From the NCBI RefSeq assembly GCF_900167045.1, contig NZ_FUXJ01000010.1, positions 88,188-152,187 of the forward strand: a DNA stretch of 64,000 nt, in the 5' to 3' direction. Below, piece after piece: positions 60,559 through 64,000 of the stretch (within the stretch, counting starts at the first letter, position 1; each line of letters opens with the position of its first letter). Both the position numbers and the translations under genes were made by a program. The notes beneath the pieces are model-generated. The model was not told the origin of the DNA. It did not search any database and saw nothing but the letters and a program-made list of their open reading frames with translations. This DNA is from Legionella maceachernii (GTDB lineage Bacteria > Pseudomonadota > Gammaproteobacteria > Legionellales > Legionellaceae).

Positions 60559-62472
60559 CTAGTGTTCACCAGCTGGGTGATCGATGGCTTTCCCATTGAC
60601 AGATTTAGACGCCGTGTCTTCATCTTTTTTATCAAGTTTCTTTGCAGCTTCCCAATCATCGGGTGGTGAAGGCATTTGACCACTCATGATTTGAGCTATT
60701 TGCTTAGTATCAATGGTTTCGTACTTAATCAGAGCCTCTGCCATCACATGCAGTTTTTCCATATTTGCCAAAAGGATTTCTTTAGCTCGTTGATAATTTC
60801 TATCAATGATTTGCCTCACTTCTTCATCAATCTGTTGCGCGGTTTTATCCGAAATCTCTTTATGTTGGCTAACACTTCTACCTAAGAATACTTCGCCTTC
60901 TTCTTCGCCAAAAGTAAGTGGACCAAGATTAGATAGCCCCCAAGTAGTCACCATTTTACGGGCAATTTCAGTAGCGCGCATAATATCATTGGAGGCACCT
61001 GTCGTCACACTTTCGAGGCCAAAAATGAGTTCTTCAGCGATACGACCGCCAAACAGGCTGGATAATTGACTTTCTAATCGTCTCTTAGAATGGCTATAAC
61101 GATCTTGTTCAGGTAAGAACATCGTTACACCCAGTGCACGTCCGCGCGGAATAATCGTCACCTTATAGACAGGATCATGCTCAGGCACTGATAAACCAAC
61201 GATGGCATGACCGGCTTCGTGATAAGCAGTCAGCTTTTTCTCATTTTCATCCATCACCATTGAGCGGCGCTCAGCACCCATCATAATTTTATCTTTTGCT
61301 TTATCAAGCTCAATCATGGCGACTTTACGCTTATTGGCCCGAGCGGCGAATAAAGCTGCCTCGTTCACTAAATTTGCCAAATCAGCACCAGAAAAGCCTG
61401 GAGTCCCCCTGGCAATGGGTAAGATTTCGACGGATTTATCGAGGGGAACTTTTTGCAAATGTACTTTAAGAATTTGTTCACGGCCCCGAATATCAGGTAA
61501 AGGCACAACAACTTGGCGATCGAAACGGCCAGGACGCAATAAGGCAGGATCGAGCACATCGGGGCGGTTAGTTGCGGACATTACAATAACCCCTTCATTT
61601 CCTTCGAAACCATCCATTTCAACGAGCAATTGGTTAAGGGTTTGTTCGCGCTCATCATGCCCCCCACCAAGTCCTGCACCACGGTGACGTCCCACCGCAT
61701 CGATTTCGTCGATAAAGATAATACAAGGTGCGTGTTTTTTAGCTTGCTCAAACATGTCACGCACGCGTGAAGCCCCTACGCCAACAAACATTTCCACGAA
61801 ATCAGAACCGGAAATAGTGAAAAAGGGTACTTTAGCTTCACCAGCAACAGCTTTAGCCAGTAGCGTTTTACCCGTTCCAGGAGGGCCGACTAACAATACA
61901 CCGCGTGGAATACGCCCGCCCAGATTTTGAAATTTTGTGGGTTCACGTAAAAAATCAACCAACTCTTTAACTTCCTCTTTTGCTTCATCAACACCAGCAA
62001 CATCAGCAAAAGTCACTTTAACCTGGTCCTCACCTAGCAAGCGAGCACGAGACCGACCAAAAGACATTGCTCCACGACCTCCTCCACCCTGCATCTGGCG
62101 CATGAAGAAGACCCAAACACCGATGAGAAGTAACATGGGGAACCAGTTGACAAACAAATGCAACAAGAAGCTTTCTTGTTGTTTTTCTTGGCCACTCACA
62201 TCGACTTTAGACTTCAATAACTCACCAAGTAAAGCATCATCTTGCATGGGCATGTACGTCACAAAGCGACGGTTATTCTTCGTTACTCCCTTGATAACTT
62301 TAGAGTCCTCAATGGTTACAGAATTAACCATTCCTTGATCAACTTCTCTTAAGAATTCGCTATAGGAAAGCTTTTCAGCTGAGGTATGGCGAGGACCAAA
62401 ATTACTGAATACCGAGACCAGTACTATAGCTATTATCAGCCACAGAAATAAATTTTTTACCATGTCGTTCAA
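60559..62472 (-). CDS. ftsH: ATP-dependent zinc metalloprotease FtsH
   Basis: A 637-residue membrane AAA protease for quality control of membrane and regulatory proteins. Two N-terminal membrane segments, Walker A GPPGTGKT (~195-202), the SRH region ([20 protein letters not shown], landmark), and zinc motif HEAGH (~418-422). I take the TTG at 62472 (GAGG 8 bases before it) rather than the ATG three codons later. rlmE lies upstream. Confidence 0.97.
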   Translation of the reverse strand: MNDMVKNLFLWLIIAIVLVSVFSNFGPRHTSAEKLSYSEFLREVDQGMVNSVTIEDSKVIKGVTKNNRRFVTYMPMQDDALLGELLKSKVDVSGQEKQQESFLLHLFVNWFPMLLLIGVWVFFMRQMQGGGGRGAMSFGRSRARLLGEDQVKVTFADVAGVDEAKEEVKELVDFLREPTKFQNLGGRIPRGVLLVGPPGTGKTLLAKAVAGEAKVPFFTISGSDFVEMFVGVGASRVRDMFEQAKKHAPCIIFIDEIDAVGRHRGAGLGGGHDEREQTLNQLLVEMDGFEGNEGVIVMSATNRPDVLDPALLRPGRFDRQVVVPLPDIRGREQILKVHLQKVPLDKSVEILPIARGTPGFSGADLANLVNEAALFAARANKRKVAMIELDKAKDKIMMGAERRSMVMDENEKKLTAYHEAGHAIVGLSVPEHDPVYKVTIIPRGRALGVTMFLPEQDRYSHSKRRLESQLSSLFGGRIAEELIFGLESVTTGASNDIMRATEIARKMVTTWGLSNLGPLTFGEEEGEVFLGRSVSQHKEISDKTAQQIDEEVRQIIDRNYQRAKEILLANMEKLHVMAEALIKYETIDTKQIAQIMSGQMPSPPDDWEAAKKLDKKDEDTASKSVNGKAIDHPAGEH

Positions 62473-62633
62473 AGCATTGACCTCATTTGTGACGTATTTT
62501 TACGACGTTAGAACGATAAAGTTACGTAGCAGCTCACTCCGTATTTGGAAACGTTCATATTTAGCCGATCTTTCGTAAAATATGAACCTATTACGCAACA
62601 CAGTCCTCCCACGTAAGAGCTATTACAAAGTTA

Positions 62634-63254
62634 CTATAAATTATAGTCCTTAGCCAGCAAATAGGTTTCGCGCGAGCGAGAACGTGATGCTGAAGGCTTA
62701 CGGACAACCACTCGCTTAAACTGCAATCGCACTTGTTTAATGAGTTCGTCGAATCCAGCCCCATGAAAAACTTTTATGAGCATCGCTCCTCCTGGTTTTA
62801 GCATGTTACTCGCAAAATCAAAAGCAAGTTCTGCTAAATACATCGCTCGCGGGATATCCACTGCAGCTGTACCACTCATATTTGGGGCCATATCTGATAA
62901 AAGCAAGTCCACTCCCTGTTTCGGCACTAAATTTGTTAATTCTTGGAGGACTGAGTCTTCACGAAAATCACCCTGGATAAAATTAACGTCGGGTAAAGCA
63001 TCCATCGGAAGAATATCTAATGCAATAATAATACCACGTCCATCGAGTTTTTCTGAAACGTACTGTGTCCATCCTCCTGGCGCAGCACCTAAATCAACCA
63101 CTGTCATGCCTGGTTTTAGTAAATGCTCTTTTTCATCGATTTCTTTTAGCTTATACACAGCACGGCTTCGATACCCTTCAGCTTGGGCTTTTTTAACATA
63201 GATATCATCAAAATGTTCGTGTAACCAGCGTTTACTACTTTTTGAGCGAGGCAT
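62634..63254 (-). CDS. rlmE: 23S rRNA 2'-O-methyltransferase (U2552)
   Basis: A 206-residue SAM-dependent FtsJ-family methyltransferase acting on 23S rRNA U2552. The K-D-K-E residues are visible ([41 protein letters not shown]), as is DLGAAPGGW for SAM. I take ATG 63254 (MPRSKSS); the longer frame to 63326 looks like non-coding DNA. It is divergent from yhbY. Confidence 0.96.
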   Translation of the reverse strand: MPRSKSSKRWLHEHFDDIYVKKAQAEGYRSRAVYKLKEIDEKEHLLKPGMTVVDLGAAPGGWTQYVSEKLDGRGIIIALDILPMDALPDVNFIQGDFREDSVLQELTNLVPKQGVDLLLSDMAPNMSGTAAVDIPRAMYLAELAFDFASNMLKPGGAMLIKVFHGAGFDELIKQVRLQFKRVVVRKPSASRSRSRETYLLAKDYNL

Positions 63255-63352
63255 AACTCTATTTATACTAAGAATGAATAGCGAATAATACCTAAATTTA
63301 CTACCTTTTCCCAGCAAAACGTGCAATAATCCGCCATTTGCGATAAATTTTC

Positions 63353-63625
63353 ATGAATACAACATTCAAACAAGCGTTAAAGGCAAAAGCGCATCATTTA
63401 AAACCCGTCATACTTCTAGGGGCGAAAGGTCTTACTCCAGCGGTGATTGAGGAAACAAATATCGCATTGACCACTCATGAATTAATAAAAGTCAAAATCA
63501 ACGGTGTTGAGAAAGCGGAGAGGCAAATTATTGCCAGTGAGCTTTGTGCTCAGTTGCATGCGGAGTTAGTCCAGTTAATCGGAAATACCGCAATCCTTTA
63601 TCGTAAAAATGAAGAGAACAATTAA
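63353..63625 (+). CDS. yhbY: YhbY/CRS1-YhbY-type RNA-binding protein
   Basis: A 90-residue RNA-binding protein linked to 50S subunit assembly: LKPVILLGAKGLTPAVIEE and HELIKVKINGVEKAER are diagnostic. It diverges from rlmE over a 98-base gap, the same arrangement as in E. coli. Confidence 0.96.
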   Translation: MNTTFKQALKAKAHHLKPVILLGAKGLTPAVIEETNIALTTHELIKVKINGVEKAERQIIASELCAQLHAELVQLIGNTAILYRKNEENN

Positions 63626-63716
63626 TTCCTAACGCTTTAATTCCCTCTTCATTCTGTCATTGAGTAATTTCTTTATGTATCAATAGGGTCTGTTGACAAT
63701 TCACCTGCCGCCTACG

Positions 63717-63737
63717 TGCCGCGGCTTGTTCGCGGCA
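63717..63737. repeat. Palindromic REP-like element
   Basis: TGCCGCG (63717-63723) and CGCGGCA (63731-63737) pair around GCTTGTT. Flanking CCTACG and TCCATTCG extend the family resemblance to the elements near 10740 and 29806. Confidence 0.6.
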
Positions 63738-63752
63738 TCCATTCGATCTAAA

Positions 63753-64000
63753 TCATTGGCAAATTTCTTCATACAGGTCACGCCATTCAGGGTTTAGTTT
63801 CTCTATTAAATTTATTTTCCATTGTCTTGGCCAATTTTTGAAACGTTTTTCACGTCGTGCTGCTTCAACGTATAATTCATGTGCTTCATAATAGACCAGC
63901 ATATGTACGTTATACTGAGCAGTGAAACCAGGAATGACTTTATTTTTGTGTTCCCAAGTTCGTTTAATGATGTCTGACGTAGAACCTACGTAAAGAGTAC
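63753..64000 (-). CDS. GIY-YIG-domain protein (UPF0213-like), 5' end outside the window
   Basis: An 81-codon partial frame running off the right edge. It reads TLYVGSTSDIIKRTWEHKNK, then VYYEAHELYVEAARREKRFK and a tail ending in EEICQ. The missing start would carry the GIY-type part (YV.YI..). The visible motifs (YVGSTSD with R and H, then VYYE and EAxRREKxFK) are those of small stand-alone GIY-YIG nuclease-fold proteins. These are often mobile or repeated in genomes; function is unsettled. Coding call is confident. Confidence 0.85.
   Translation of the reverse strand, partial: TLYVGSTSDIIKRTWEHKNKVIPGFTAQYNVHMLVYYEAHELYVEAARREKRFKNWPRQWKINLIEKLNPEWRDLYEEICQ

Overview
The window looks like a chromosomal segment of a gamma-proteobacterium of the Legionellaceae (Legionella or a close relative). 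The DNA is moderately AT-rich. The core genes are gamma-proteobacterial. Accessory genes near the left edge have features typical of Legionella effectors: leucine-rich repeats with an F-box-like tail, and ankyrin repeats joined to a cysteine-protease-like domain. The genus is inferred from gene content and protein style; no database was searched.

Positions 1-7.8 kb are accessory. They hold a leucine-rich-repeat protein cut by the left edge, an ankyrin/cysteine-protease-like protein, and a divergent cluster of two different UbiD-type decarboxylases, one UbiX-type flavin prenyltransferase and a small protein resembling the NHLP/nitrile-hydratase leader fold. An orphan 196-residue protein follows. 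Gene-poor gaps here hold possible gene remnants.

Positions 7.9-19.7 kb hold feoABC behind a strong Fur-box match, then a leftward RND efflux operon (pump, adaptor, outer-membrane lipoprotein) with an NAD-dependent formate dehydrogenase just downstream. zapE and an alpha/beta hydrolase follow.

Positions 19.9-32 kb carry panB-panC, a membrane GGDEF-EAL protein, a PriC-like protein, an APC-family transporter, an unrecognised coiled-coil-like protein, a KefB/KefC-type antiporter, ppa, a HIT protein, folE and a small lipoprotein. Palindromic REP-like elements lie in several intergenic gaps.

Positions 32-64 kb are one long conserved core block read leftward: rlmE, ftsH, folP, glmM, tpiA, secG, tRNA-Leu(GAG), nuoA-N, initiator tRNA-Met, rimP, nusA, infB, rbfA, truB, rpsO, pnp. 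This matches the E. coli rlmE-to-pnp region, but with the 14-gene complex I operon (and tpiA) placed inside it, between the two tRNA genes. yhbY diverges from rlmE as in E. coli. A GIY-YIG protein runs off the right edge.

The best candidates for undescribed biology are the UbiD/UbiD/UbiX cluster with its small leader-like protein and the two effector-like proteins at the left edge. I found no CRISPR array, prophage, complete insertion sequence or defence system.
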